A DNA stretch of 64,000 nucleotides from Sorex araneus. Its lineage: Eukaryota > Chordata > Mammalia > Eulipotyphla > Soricidae. The DNA is taken from contig NC_073302.1 in assembly GCF_027595985.1 (NCBI RefSeq), positions 402,611,310 to 402,675,309 on the forward strand. The letters run 5' to 3'. The notes under the pieces are model-generated. The model was not told the DNA's origin. It did no database searches and was given only the letters and a program-made list of their open reading frames with translations. A program made the translations under genes and the position numbers. Below, in pieces: positions 32,915 through 45,085 of the stretch (position 1 is its first letter; the number at the start of each line of letters is the position of its first letter).

Positions 32915-33097
32915 CTTTTTTTTTTTTTTTTTTGCTTTTTGGGTCACACCTGGCGATGCACAGGGGTTACTCCTGGCTCTGCACTCAGGAATTACCCCTG
33001 GCTGTGCTCAGGGGACCATATGGGATGCTGGGATTTGAACCCGGGTTGGCCGCGTGCAAGGCAAACGCCCTACCCGCTGTGCTATCTCTCCAGCCCC
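32915..33097 (-). mobile_element. SOR SINE, near consensus
   Basis: T-run, 'gggtcacacctggcgatgcacagg', 'ggccgcgtgcaaggcaaacgcc', 'ctatctctccagcccc'. Little divergence, so young. A SINE-like plus fragment (32820-32905) precedes it. Confidence 0.9.
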
Positions 33098-33202
33098 CCC
33101 CAAAAAAAAAACTTTTTTAGAAACATACTTTGAGATTGTTGCAGTTACGAAGTTCTTGATTTTATATTTTCTTTATTTCTGTGTTAGTTTAAATAGATAC
33201 AT

Positions 33203-33392
33203 TTGTTGTTGTTGTTGTTGTTATGTTTTGTTGGGGGGGTGGCATGCCTGGCTATGCTCAGGCCTACTTAGCTTTGCCTTCAGGAATTATTCCTGGTGTG
33301 CTCAGGGTAGGATCATATAGGATGCTAGAGAATTGAACATGGGTTGGTTTCATGTAAGACAAGCACCCTATCCAGAATACTCTCCATCCCTC
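33203..33392 (-). mobile_element. SOR SINE with (TTG)n end
   Basis: 'ggcatgcctggctatgctcagg', 'gaattattcctggtgtgctcagg', 'acaagcaccctatcc'. Confidence 0.7.
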
Positions 33393-33583
33393 ACTACATA
33401 GCTTAATAATTTTGCTATTTTATTTTCTTATACAGTTATGAATGATAACATTTTAAAAATTAGGATGCCTTATTATGTATGGGAATGGCATTTCCCAAGA
33501 GTCATTAATTTGGGTTTGTGGATGCAGAGAATGCACCGAAATGAGTGCATACTGAAGCCATAGCCCTGGATTTTCCCTTTCAG

Positions 33584-33718
33584 GTCATTATTCGTGAGTT
33601 GGGAGGTATTCCAATCATCGGAAGCAAAATCAACCATCTTAACCACAGTATCAAAGAAAAAGCTTTAAATGCCCTGAATAATCTAAGTCTGAATGTTGAA
33701 AATCAAGCTGAGATAAAA
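33584..33718 (+). CDS. ARMC10: ARMC10 coding exon 3
   Basis: Acceptor 'ttttccctttcag', donor ATAAAA|GTAAGT; 45 codons, phase 0 at both ends (residues 98-142). It encodes an armadillo repeat, VIIRELGGIPIIGSKINHLN followed by HSIKEKALNALNNLSLNVEN. A symmetric exon, so skipping it would keep frame. Confidence 0.93.
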
Positions 33719-33834
33719 GTAAGTTGTTTGAAATCACAATTATCTAAAGTTAGAAAGAAAAGAAAAAATGTAGATAGGTGAGTAATAGAACTTTAGTGGA
33801 ATATCTTTATAATTTTATGGTCAACAAGTCTTAT

Positions 33835-34165
33835 TTTTCTCAATTTTATTGGGATATAATTGATATATAGCATTAAGTAGTTACAAAATTTACAACATGA
33901 TGATTTTATCTGTACATCTTTAAAAATGTATGCAGATATGTGTATTTAATAGTTGTATTCCCACATAACAAGTCCTGATATCTCCATCACTTTCTGTGTG
34001 TGCAATGAAATATTTTATAATCTCATAGTAACTTTCAACATACAATATAATATATTAATTGTAAGTTACCTTGCTCTACATTGATTCCCAATTTATCTGA
34101 GAACTAGATGTTTGACCGACATTTGTTCATTTTCTCCTCTTGAAGCACCTTGAAGCATTATACCA
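33835..34165 (-). mobile_element. Ancient L1M-like 3'UTR fragment
   Basis: 'caattttattgggatataattgatatatag' and 'tacaacatgatgattt' resemble the 3'UTR of ancient mammal-wide L1 (L1M) on the minus strand. Strongly diverged, so much older than the shrew L1s. Confidence 0.55.
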
Positions 34166-34199
34166 ATCACATTATTCTCTATAACGTTGCTTTCTGATT

Positions 34200-34530
34200 T
34201 GTTTGGGGGCCATACCCAGAAGTGCTCCAGGTTACTCTTGGTCACTCCTGCTGGTGTTCAGTTGACCATTCAGTACCAGGGATCAACCAAGGATCAAGTC
34301 CGCAAAACAGATTTTTTTGTTCTTAAATTTTATTGAACCCAGAGCTCCCACATGCAAGGCAAGTACTCTCCTCAGCCTTCAAAGACTATTTTTTCTCTCT
34401 AAATTGCTTTCTTGGGGCCAGAAAGATAGCTTGACAGGATGAACACATATTTGCATGGTAATGCCCGAGTTCAATTCCTGTCAGCACCTGGTCCACTGAG
34501 CACTGCAAAGTATGGAAAAAAAAAAAGCCC
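34200..34530. mobile_element. Two SOR-like SINEs, opposite orientations
   Basis: 34200-34380 minus ('ggccatacccagaagtgctcc', 'gcaaggcaagtactctcc') and 34414-34530 plus ('ggggccagaaagatagcttg', 'cgagttcaattcc'). Confidence 0.6.
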
Positions 34531-34656
34531 ACATTTGAGACCTGTGTAGAATTGTCCTCTCTCCAGAGACTGCAGTCTCATCCTAAACAATGCCTCTCCA
34601 CAAGGAAAAGGGTTCCTGCTCAGTGAAAGCATTTTTAGAGACCTTAAGGTGCTTAC

Positions 34657-34838
34657 TCAGGGGCCTGAGCACAGCAGAGAGGGCGTTTGCCTTGCACGAG
34701 GCCAACGTGGGTTTGTTCCTCGGCATCCCATATGGTTTCCTGAGCACCGCCAAGAGTAAATTCCTGAGTGCAGAGCCAGGAGTAACCCTTTAAGCATTGC
34801 TGGGTGTGATCCCCAAAAGCAAAAAAAAAAAAAAAAAT
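34657..34838 (+). mobile_element. SOR SINE just upstream of ARMC10 exon 4
   Basis: 'ggggcctgagcacagcagag', 'gggcgtttgccttgcacgagg', 'gtgtgatccccaaaagc', 17 A. Its A-tail ends about 24 bp before the exon, so it borders the acceptor's pyrimidine tract. Confidence 0.85.
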
Positions 34839-34862
34839 GTTTGCTCTCCCTCTGCCTTTCAG

Positions 34863-35039
34863 ATGTACATCAGTCAGGTATGCACAGGTGTCTTCTCTGA
34901 CCCTCTGAACTCAGCTGTGCAGCTGGCCGGACTGAGACTGCTCACAAACATGACGGTGACCAATGAGTACCAGAACACGCTTTGCTGTCACATCACAGAC
35001 CTGTTCCGGGTGCTGCTCACAGGAAATGACAGCACCAAG
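34863..35039 (+). CDS. ARMC10: ARMC10 coding exon 4
   Basis: Acceptor 'tctgcctttcag', donor ACCAAG|GTACCC; 59 codons, phase 0 at both ends (residues 143-201). It contains MYISQVCTGVFSDPLNSAVQ and LAGLRLLTNMTVTNEYQNTL, an armadillo repeat pair. A SOR SINE ends only about 25 bp upstream of the acceptor (A-run at 34821-34837), close to the polypyrimidine tract. Confidence 0.93.
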
Positions 35040-35099
35040 GTACCCATTGGCTTCTCCCTAAAGTACAGAGAGCTCCGCCTCACACACATGAGAACAGGG

Positions 35100-35245
35100 T
35101 GGAGGGGTACAGAAGATATATAGGGGTAAGGAGCTCACCTTACACATACCTAATCAGTTCCCAGCACCACATATGCTGCCCTCAGCACCTCAAGGAGTAA
35201 GCCCTGAGCATCTCAGGACTTGCCGACAAAAAAAAAAAAAAAATG
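35100..35245 (+). mobile_element. SOR SINE just after ARMC10 exon 4
   Basis: 'ggaggggtacagaagatatatagg', 'gagtaagccctgagcatctc', A-rich end. Confidence 0.6.
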
Positions 35246-35765
35246 AGAATAAATTAATGTAATTACAGATCAGCTGTTTTCTTAATATCCTCAAAATGAG
35301 ACAGAGTTTAGTAGAGATTTATTAGAAACCCTTACATGAGCAAAAGAACATACATTTCCCTAATATTTAATTACAAATATAACTTGTAAGATTCATCTAT
35401 TTATTGCTTGATAGTCATTTGGTTCTTTGGACATCAGGTTTCGTTTGCTGAAAAAGAGTAACTCACTTGCCCTACTGAATGCAAGAACTTTCTCATAAGA
35501 GTCCTGGAGTGATGGTACTGGTTTACTGTGGCTCTGTTTGCTTGTTTCCAGACTTTTTTTTAATGCAGCCATTATTTGTTGGAAATGAAAACCACTTTAA
35601 TTAATGGATGTCTCAGGACTTCATTGTGGTCCTTGTGCCATGTAGATGGCAACTAAAACTGAACTAAGTTAATAAAGATCACGAGACAAATCAGGGCAGA
35701 ACAGAGACTCCTCTAAGTTTTGATTTGTTGGGTTGGTTATTTCTTGGAGTTGTTTGGGTTTTTTT

Positions 35766-36060
35766 TAGTTTTTTTATTGAATCACTGTGAGATAGACCCT
35801 TACAAAGCTATTCATGATTGGATTTTAGTCAAACCATATTCCAACACCCATCTCTCCACCAGTGTACATTTCCCAGCACCAGGGTCCCCAGGTTCCCTCC
35901 CATCACCCCCCCCCAACCCACCTTCTGCCTGCATCTATGGCAGGCGCTCTCTCTCTTTCTCTCTTCCTCCCCGCCCCCCCACTGCATTAGGGCATTGTGA
36001 TTTGCAATATAATGAAAGGTTATCAAGAATATCCCTTTACATTTACCTACTTTTAACCCT
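35766..36060 (-). mobile_element. L1 3' end fragment
   Basis: Starts with a T-rich tract, then 'ttattgaatcactgtgagatag', 'catctctccaccagtg' and 'ggcattgtgatttgcaatataatg', the minus-strand L1 3' end seen elsewhere in the window. Confidence 0.7.
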
Positions 36061-36268
36061 CAGATAGAGGAGAGACCAGTATGACAATAATAGCTGGGAA
36101 TGATTGTGCTAGACAAGATCTTGGAGTTTTCTATGGTGTCAGTCTTTGTTCTCTGACACAGTTGAAATGATGCAAGGGCATCTTAGGACCAAATGTGAAC
36201 CCAAATATTCAATGGCATTGAAATTATTTCTGAGGTTACCGAACTGTGACTGTAGAAGAGCTTCACTT

Positions 36269-36440
36269 GGGGCTGGATCGATAGCACAGTGGGTAGGATG
36301 TGTGCCTTGCAAGCAGCCGACCCGGGTTCAATTCTCAGTATCCCATATGGTCCCCCGAGCAACGCCAAGAGTGATTCCTGAGTGCAGAGCCATGAGCATC
36401 ACGAGGTGTGACCCAAAAAGCAAAAAACAGAAGAAGAAGA
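36269..36440 (+). mobile_element. SOR SINE
   Basis: 'ggggctggatcgatagcacag', 'gtgtgccttgcaagcagcc', 'gtgtgacccaaaaagc'. Well preserved. Confidence 0.87.
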
Positions 36441-36556
36441 GCTTCACTATTTGTCCTGTAAAGGTTTTGCTCAGTTCAATAGCTGTGCTTATTTGGATCT
36501 AGATGTACCCCCAAGGCATTCAAGATTACATGTCTCAACATGTTAGCAATATTTTA

Positions 36557-39500
36557 TTTTTATTTAATTAATTAATTAATTTTGAAAATTTTATTGAATC
36601 AACATGAGATAGTTACAAACAAGCTTTCATGTTTGGGTTACAATCTCACAATGATCAAACACCCATCTCTCCACCAGTGCACACCCCACCACCAATATCC
36701 CCAGTATACCCCCCCTTTCCCACTCTCCCCCTGCCTCTGTGGCAGACAATATTCCCCATACTTTCTCTCTACTTTTGGGCATTAGGGCTTGCAACACAGA
36801 CACTGAGAGGTCATCATGTTTGGTCCATTATCTATTTTCAGCACGTATCTCCTATCCCGACCGATTCCTCCAGCCATCATTTTCTTAGTGATCCCTTCTC
36901 TATTCTATCTGTCTTCTCCCCTCCACTCATGAAGCAGTCTTCCAGCTATGGGGCAATCCTCCTGGAACCTTGTCTCCACTGTCCTTGGGTGTCAGCCTCA
37001 TGTGATGTTATTCTATTCTCCACAAATGAGTGCAGTCCCTCTATGTCTGTCCCTCTCTTTCTGACTCATTTCACTTAGCATGATACTCTCCATGTCTATC
37101 CATTTATAAGCAAATTTCATGACTTCATCTCTCCTAACAGCTCCATAATATTCCATTGTGTAGATGTATCAAAGTTTCTTTAACCAGTCATCTGTTTTAG
37201 GACACTCGGGTTGTTTCCATATTTTGGCTATTGTGAACAGTGCTGCAATGAATATATAGGTACAGATGTCATTTCTACTGTGGTTTTTTTGCATCCTTGG
37301 GATATATTCCCAGAAGTGGTATTGTGGGGTCATACAGAAGCTCAATTTCTAGTTGTTTTTTTTTTTACTTTGTATTTTGTTTTTTTTTTAATTAGTTTAT
37401 TTTTAATTAGAGAGTCATCGTGAGGGTACAGTTACAGATCCATACATCTTTGTGCTCATGTTTCCCCCATACAAAGTTCGATAACCCATCCCTTCACCAG
37501 TGCCCATTCTCCACCACCAGCAAACCCAACATCCCTCCCCCCCCTCCCCAGTCCCGTCTCCCCCCACCCCACCCTGCCACTATGGCAGGGAATTCCCTTT
37601 TGTTCTCTCTCTCTGATTAGGTGTTGTGGTTTGCAATAAAGGTGTTGAGTGGCCATTGTGTTCAGTCTCTAGTCTGTATTCGGCCCGCATCACCCTTCCC
37701 CCACATGACCTCCAACCACATTCTACTTGGTGGTCCCTTCCCTGAGTTACCCAGAATGAGAGACCAGCCTCCAAGCCATGGAAACAATCTCCTGGTACTT
37801 ATTTCTACTATTCTTGGGCGTTAGTCTTATAGTCTATTATTCTATATTCCATAGATGAGTGCAATCTTTCTATGTCTGTCTCTCTCTTTCTGACTCATTT
37901 CACTTAGCATGATACTTTCCATGTTGATCCACTTATATGCAAACATCATGACCTCATTTTTTCTAACAGCTGCATAGTATTCCATTGTATAGATGTACCA
38001 GAGTTTCTTCAACCAGTCATCTGTTCTAGGGCACTCTGGTTTTTTCCAGATTCTGGCTATTGTAAACAGTGCTGCGGTGAACATATAAGTGCATATGTCA
38101 CTTCGACTATACTTTTTGGCTTTTCTGGGATATATTCCCAGCAGTGGTATTGCTGGGTCAAATGGGAGCTCAACCTCTAGTTTTTTGAGAATCGTCCATA
38201 CTGTTTTCCAAAAGGGCTGAACTAGCTGGCATTCCCACCAGCAGTGTAGAAGGGTCCCTTTCTCCCCACATCCTCTCCAACAGCGGTTGCTTTTGTTCTT
38301 TTGGATGTGTGCTAGTCTCTGTGGTGTGAGGTGGTATCTCATGGTTGTTTTGATCTGCATCTCTCTGACGATTAGTGATGTGGAGCACTTTTTCATGTGC
38401 CTTATGGCCATTCGTATCTCTTCCTTGGTAAAGTTTCTGTTCATTTCTTCGCCCCATTTTTTGATGGGGTTGGATGTTTTCTTCTTGTAGAGTTCAACCA
38501 GTGCTTTATATACCATTGATATCAACCCCTTATCTGATGGGTATTGTGTAAATATCCTTTCCCATTCTGTAGATAGTCTTTGTATTCTGGTCACTGTATC
38601 TTTTGCGGTGCAGAAGCTTTTTAGTTTAATGTAGTCCCATTTGTTGATTTCTGTTTTTACTAGATTGTTTAGTTCCGTGTCATCTTTGAAGATACCTTTA
38701 TCTTCAATATCATAGAGGGTTTTGCCGACCTTGTCTTCAATGTACCTTATGGTTTGTGGTCTGATGTTGAGGTCTTTAATCCATTTTGATCTGACTTTTG
38801 TGCATGGTTTCAGGTCGAGTTCTAAGCCCATTTTTTTGCATGTGGTTGTCCAGTTGTGCCAGCACCATTTGTTAAAGAGACTTTCCTTCATCCACTTCAC
38901 ATCTCTTGCTCCTTTATCAAAGATTAGATGATCATACATTTGAGGTTGTGTGTGGGGATATTCCACCCTGTTCCATTGGTCTGCAGCTCTGCCTTTGTTC
39001 CAGTACCATGCTGTTTTAATTGTTACCGCTTTGTAGTAGAGTTTAAGGTTGGGGAGGGTGATGCCTCCCATCATCTTTTTCCCAAGAATTGTTTTAGCTA
39101 TCCGTGGGCATTTATTGTTCCATATAAATTTCAGGATTGCTTGCTCCGCTTCTTTGAAGAATGCCATGGGTATCCCTATAGGGATCGCGTTAAATCTGTA
39201 TAATGCTTTTGGGAGTATTGCCATTTTGACAATGTTTATTCTCCCTATCCATGAGCAGGGGATATGTTTCCATTTCCTCATGTCCTCTTTTATTTCATGG
39301 AGTAGAGTTATATAGTTTTCTTTGTAGAGGTCCTTTACTTCTTTAGTTAAGCTGATTCCAAGATATTTGATTTTCTGGGGCACAGTTGTGAATGGGATTG
39401 CTTTTTTCATGTCCCTTTCCTCTGTCTCATTGTTTGCATATAGGAAGGCCATGGATTTTTGGGTATTGATTTTATAGCCTGCGACTATAGGTCATCAATT

Positions 39501-41494
39501 TCTAGTTTTTGAAGGACTGTCCATATTGTTTCCCAGAAAGGCTGGACCAGTCGGCATTCCCACCAATGAAAGAGCGTCCCTTTTCCCCCCACATCCACGC
39601 CAGCACTGGTTGCTTTTGTTCTTATGAATGTGTGCCAGTCTCTGTGGTGTGAGATGATATCTCATTGTTGTTTTGATTTGCATCTCCCTGATGACTAGCG
39701 ATGTAGAGCATTTTTTCATGTGCCTTTTGGCCATTTGTATTTCTTTTTTGAGGAAACTTCTGTTTATTTCTTCTCCCCATTTTTTAATAGAGTTGGAGGT
39801 TTTTTTCTTATATAATTCTATGAGTGTCTTGTATATCCTGGATATTAATCCCTTATCAGATTGGTATTGGGTAGATATTCTTTCCCATTCTGTGGGCTCT
39901 TTCTGTATTTTGGTCACTGTTTCTTTTGAAGTGCAGAAGCTTCTTAGTTTAATGTAGTCCCATTTGTTTATGTTTGCTTCCACTTGCATGGTCAGTGCTG
40001 TTTCATCCTAAAGATGCTTTTAGCTTCAATGTCATGGAGAGTTCTGCCTACATTTTCTTCTGTGAACCTTATAGATTCACGTCTGATACTCAATATCAGG
40101 TCTTTAATCCACTTTGATCTGACTTTTGTGCCTGGCATTAGACAAAGGTCAGAGTTCATTTTTGTTGCAGGTAGCTATCCAGTTTTCCTAGCATCACTTG
40201 TTGAAGAGGCTTTCCTCGTTCCACTTCATATTTCTTGCTCCTTTGTCAAAGATTAAGTGGCCATATACTTGGGGGTCTGTAACAGGATATTCAACTCTTT
40301 TCCATTGGTCTGCAGATCTGTTTTTATCCCAATACCATGCTGTTTTGATTACTACTGCTTTGTAGTAGAGTTTGAAGTTGGGGAAGGTGACGCCACCCAT
40401 CTTCTTTTTTCCAAGGATTGCTTTAACTATTTGTGGGGGTTTATTGTTCCAAATTAATTTCAGGAATGTTTTGTCTATTTCTTTGAAAAATGTCATGGGT
40501 ATCTTGATAGGGACTACATTAAATTTGTATAGTGCTTTGGGCAGTATTGCCATTTTGGTACTGTTAATTCTCCCTATCCATGAGCAGGGGATGTGTTTCC
40601 ATTTCCTAGTGTTCCTCTTTTTTTTCTTGAAGTAGAGTTTTGTAATTTTCCTTGTTTAGGTCCTTCACCTCTTTGGTTAAGCTGATTCCAAGGTACTTGA
40701 TTTTATGAGGTACTATTGTGAACAGGATTGTTTTTTTAATGTCTCTTTCTTCTCTTTCATTATTTGTATATAAGAAAGCCATGGACTTTGGGTATTGATT
40801 TTGTAGCCTGCCACTTTACTATAGCGACCTATTGTTTCTAGGAGCTTTTCTGTAGAGTCTTTAGGGTTTTCCAAGTATAGTATCATATCATCTGCAAATA
40901 GTGATAGTTTGACCTCTTCCTTTCCTATCTGTGTGCCTTAATATCTTTTCCTTGTCTAACTGCTATAGCCAGAATTTCCATTACTGTGTTGAATAGGAGC
41001 TGAGAAAGCAGGCAACCTTGTCTTGTGCCAACTTAGAGGGAAGGCTTTTAGTTTTTCCCCTTTGAGAATGATACTTGCCGTGGGCTTTTGGTAGATGGCT
41101 TTGACTATATTGAGGAAAGTTCCTTCAAAGCCCATTCTGCTGAGAGTTTTCATCATAAACAAGTACTGGATCTTGTCGAATGCTTCCTTTGCATCTATTG
41201 ATATGGTCATATGGTTTTTATCTTTTCTTTTATTGATACGATGAATTATGTTGATTGACTTGCAAATGTTAAACTATCCTTGCATCCCTGGGATGGATCC
41301 TACTTGCGCATGGTGTATGATCTTTTTGATGAGTCGTTGGATTCTATTTGCTAATATTTTGTTGAGGATCTTGAGGATCTTTGCATCTGTGTTCATCAGG
41401 GATATCGGTCTGTAATTCTCTTTCTTTGTGGTATCTTTGTCTGCTTTTGGTATGAGGGTGATATTTGCTTCATAAGAACTGTTTGGAAGTGTTT
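36557..41494 (-). mobile_element. Older L1, 5'-truncated, split by a nested L1
   Basis: A minus-strand L1 bounded by a perfect 16-bp TSD, TGTTAGCAATATTTTA (36541-36556 and 41495-41510), A-rich end on the left. Its body is 36557-37354 (3' end) and 39508-41494 (ORF2: reverse transcriptase block A '[12 protein letters not shown]' near 41190, C-terminal '[14 protein letters not shown]' near 40360), interrupted by the younger L1. It is truncated inside the reverse transcriptase and the frame is broken by stops. It lies in ARMC10 intron 4, antisense to the gene. Confidence 0.88.
37355..39494 (-). mobile_element. Younger L1 nested in the older L1
   Basis: A 2.1-kb, 5'-truncated L1 with TSD TCAATTTCTAGTT (37342-37354 and 39495-39507), the duplicated site being L1 sequence of the host element. 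It keeps an open 536-codon ORF2 C-terminal frame (37842-39452) with [20 protein letters not shown], a typical L1 ORF2 end. The T-rich tract at 37355-37415 is its poly(A) tail. The long intact frame shows that it is much younger than its host. Confidence 0.9.
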
Positions 41495-42056
41495 TGTTAG
41501 CAATATTTTAACAGTGTTGCTCCACCCCTAGCCAATTTCCACAGCTAGCATCCTTCAACATCTCTCTCCCCAGTGGAGCAACATAACCTCCAACCCAAAC
41601 CCCACAGAAACTTCCTTCTTTCACCCCTTGACTGGAAGAAAATCTCTCTCCTCTGCCTCTGCAGCTGCTGTTCCCAGACCTCAGAAAGAACCCTGACTTT
41701 AGAGCCAGCAGATCTGGCCTGGGGCTGTATAGATCTGTTTCAGACATGGTCTGATTTTTAATTTGCTTTATGACTTTTTTGTAAGATGACTCATACCACT
41801 GAAGTATGTTCTGCTTTGTTTTATTTTCCATTACATTGCCTCGTATAGTATTTCTGGAATAGAAATTTTACATTTTTGTCTGTCTGGGAAGTAATCTTAA
41901 TCACCAGTTATATATTGTTCATAAGAAATGATCACGTTAAAGTTCCAAGTTGCAAATGAGTTTCTGAATAGTGATCTGTTTACAAGCGAGAAAAATATAT
42001 CCATCTGAGATATTTTTCTTAGTATAAACAACAAAATAGCCTCGAGAAAGGTGATC

Positions 42057-42215
42057 TCAGGGGCCAGACAGATAATGCAGGCCATGAAAGCTCTTGCCTT
42101 GCACACAGCCAACCCTGGTTTGATCCCCAGTACCATACGATCCCAACTGACTCCCAAGCATAGAACTGGGAATAGCCTCCAGTGCTGGTAGGTGTGGCCC
42201 AAACCCACCCTAAGC
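42057..42215 (+). mobile_element. SOR SINE
   Basis: 'aggggccagacagataatgcagg', 'ctcttgccttgcacacagcc', 'gctggtaggtgtggccc'. Confidence 0.68.
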
Positions 42216-42564
42216 CCCACTCCCCACCCCCCACGGTTTCCTTCCCCCATCTTGCCCCCCAACGATTCTCATGGGCTGTAATAGCCTTTTAGATGCAACT
42301 TTTTTTTTTAACATTGATTCTTAACATACAAAGATTGGAAGATTTGTATCAACAGCCTCATGCCTGCTGCATCTGCAAGGAAAGCAAACTAATGACTTTG
42401 CAGAAATATGGTATCACCACAAGATGGCAGAAGGCACAAGAGAAAAACAGGTTTCAAAACAATACATAGTTATTTAATCCATAGTTTTACTCTTGGTGGG
42501 GTTTTGTTCCCTCTCTTCCTTCACCTCGCTTCATTCTCCAGAGCATCCCAACATTTAAATTTCA

Positions 42565-42755
42565 TTCAGGATAATAAATCACTGTGTCACTGCCATTCCA
42601 TTGTTCATCGATCTGCTTGAGCAAGCACCAATAATGTCTCCATCGTGAGACTTGTTGTTGCTGTTTTTGGCATATCAAATACACCATGGGTATCTTGCCA
42701 GGCTCTGCTGTGCAGGCAAGATACTCTCAGTAGCTTGCCAGGCTCTTGAGTTCAA
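42565..42755 (-). mobile_element. RTE-derived SINE
   Basis: Reverse complement of the RTE-bodied SINE: 'ccattgttcatcgatctgcttgagc', 'gagacttgttgttgctg', 'tttttggcatatcaaatac', 'gccaggctctgctgtgc'. The head side is degraded. Confidence 0.8.
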
Positions 42756-43096
42756 TGTCAGGCCTACAGTAAAAAAGGAACCTGGGACCTAAAGTAGATA
42801 CCTCACATGAGGTTCTGGAACAGATCCCTGGCGCTGGAACCAAACACAGCATAAATAGCCATTTCTATTACTAAACTTCTTCTCTTTGACTGCTAATGGG
42901 TCTTTTAAGATTTTACTGGCTTCATCCAGACTTGAGACTAATCTCCTTAACAACTCTTATCCCTATTCAGAATGGAATTGACATTGGAGACATATTTAAT
43001 CCCAACAGTTACTTTCAGTGTTGCCAGCTGCCAACTGAGGCCAGATCAGACTTGGTAGCAATGCCAGGGGGTACACTAAAGACTCTTTACCTTAAA

Positions 43097-43267
43097 GGGG
43101 CTGAAGCGATAGCACAGCGGGTAGGGCGTTTGCCTTGCACGCGGCCGACCCGGGTTCGATTCCCAGCATCCCATATGGTTCCCTGAGTACCGCCAGGGAT
43201 AATTCCTGAGTGCAGAACCAGGAGTAACCCCTGTGCATCGACAGGTGTGACCCAAAAAGCAAAAAAA
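43097..43267 (+). mobile_element. SOR SINE, young, with 19-bp TSD
   Basis: Close to the consensus throughout ('ggggctgaagcgatagcacagcgggt', 'gcacgcggccgacccggg'). AAAGACTCTTTACCTTAAA flanks it perfectly at 43078-43096 and 43268-43286. Confidence 0.93.
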
Positions 43268-43907
43268 AAAGACTCTTTACCTTAAAAAAAAAAAAGCCAC
43301 CTTTACCTTTTCCCATAAGACACTAGGGTTGCAAGAAGACAGGTTTCCATGTTTGGAAAAAACAAAAGATGCTGTTGTACTGATTTCGGCTGGACGGTGG
43401 GATGGGCGGGTAGAACAGTGATTTGTTAACCTTCTGTACTTTTTGGAATTTAGCTTGGGATTATATTTCATTTTCTTAAGTTTAACCACAAAATTAAAAC
43501 CTTATATCATTTCCATTAATAAGTTAGTATGTGTACGGTGACCAGACTATGTGAGTGTATGGGATAGATGCATAAAGCCCAGAACTAAAGTACTAAATCT
43601 AATTATAGTGATGATTTCTATGCAAAGAAATGTGGAGAAATTTCCTTTTAAAATTTTGTGCTGTTTTAGGGGTTCTTTTGGCAGTTACAAAACAATATTC
43701 TACACCAAAACACTAGCTGAAAATGAAATGTATACTTGTATTCTTAACATTGCATTTACAATAGCCAATATCTGGTTTAAAAAATAAAAGTGCCCAACAA
43801 ATGAGTGGAGAAAAATATTAATGTGTAGGTATAAATAGATAGATTTTCACATCTACAAAACACAGTCCAATATTACTCAGTTATAAAAAAAAATGATTAG
43901 ATCATGG

Positions 43908-44250
43908 GCCAGAGTGAGAGTACAGTAGGTAAGGTACCTTGCATGTCACTAACCCTGATTCAATCCCTGGTACCCTTATATAGTACCCCAAGCCTGCCAG
44001 GAGTGATCCCTAAGTGCAGAGCCAGGAGTATACCCTGAGCATAGCCAAATGTGGCCCCAAAACAAGCAAATAAAAAAAACTATTAATCAGACAAGGTAGA
44101 TGGCAAAAGGCCTGAGAACATTTGCATGTGTGAGACCTGATCTCCACCCCAACACCCCTCAAACACTGCCAAGAGCAGTTCCCAGGCACCGACCTGAGAA
44201 TAACTCATGACTGTCACTGGGTAGGACCTAAAAATAGAAAGGGCAAAGAT
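43908..44250 (+). mobile_element. Two SOR SINEs
   Basis: 43908-44080 ('gggccagagtgagagtacag', 'gtacccttatatagtacccc') and a degraded copy at about 44100-44250 ('gtgagacctgatctccacccc'). Confidence 0.6.
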
Positions 44251-44949
44251 GAAAACAGATCAAGAAAGCAGGAAGTAGACTCTGGCCAATAATAAGCCTA
44301 GCAGGAGCTAGGAATGAGGGTGAGGCAAAGTGCATGATATCTAGGATACCTGGATTTGGTCCACAGTACTGGAAAAAAAAAAAACAACCCACAAATCCTT
44401 TGACAACAGTTTATCCAGCAAGGTTACCCAGTGTTGTGGTGGGAAGTGGGGCATGGGAGAAGGAGGGAGGGGTGGGTGGGAAGGGCCCTAGGGACAGTGG
44501 AGACGGATACTGGCACTAGTGTGGCAGGTGTGGTGCAAAAAATACTGTCCAGCTGGAAGGAAATATCACCACTGTTGCAAACTATGCAATTGCAATAAGA
44601 ATTGTTTTAAATAATATCCTATAGTGATTTTTAGTACACAGTGCCTCTATAACACAAAACAGTTTTACAGTAAAACCCAGGTTCCTTCCCAGATTTAGTG
44701 GAGAACACATCTCTCCCTTTCCTCTGTCAGGGTTGTTGGTCTTCTCCATTCTTCCCATGTGTAATTTCAGAAGAAAAGCATGGTTTCCTGGGGCCTTTGT
44801 CCTTGGATGAAGAAGTCTATTCCATGTTACTATCTTTTAGTTAGAATGCTGATGTGGTAGCTACTCATCTGTAAGTTAATATTAGTTTGCTGATTATATG
44901 TATCACTTTGCCTATTTAAATAATTGTACATTTTTCATCTAAAAAGAGA

Positions 44950-45085
44950 AGCTGGGAACGGAGCAATAGTACTGCAGGTAGGGTATTTGCCTTGCACATG
45001 GCCGACACAGGTTTGATCCTTGACATCCCATGTGATCCCCTGAGCATGGAAATAATTCCTGGGTGCAGAGCCAGCAGTGGCCCCT
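44950..45085 (+). mobile_element. SOR SINE, interrupted
   Basis: 'ctgggaacggagcaatagtac', 'gtatttgccttgcacatggcc', 'cccctgagcattgctg'; its 3' end resumes at about 45321-45350 after the nested RTE-bodied SINE, and is followed by (AAAG)n. Confidence 0.75.

Noticed and set aside
37842-39452. 536-codon ORF as a host gene
   Set aside because: It is the C-terminal part of L1 ORF2 inside a TSD-bounded, 5'-truncated L1, without a start region or promoter.
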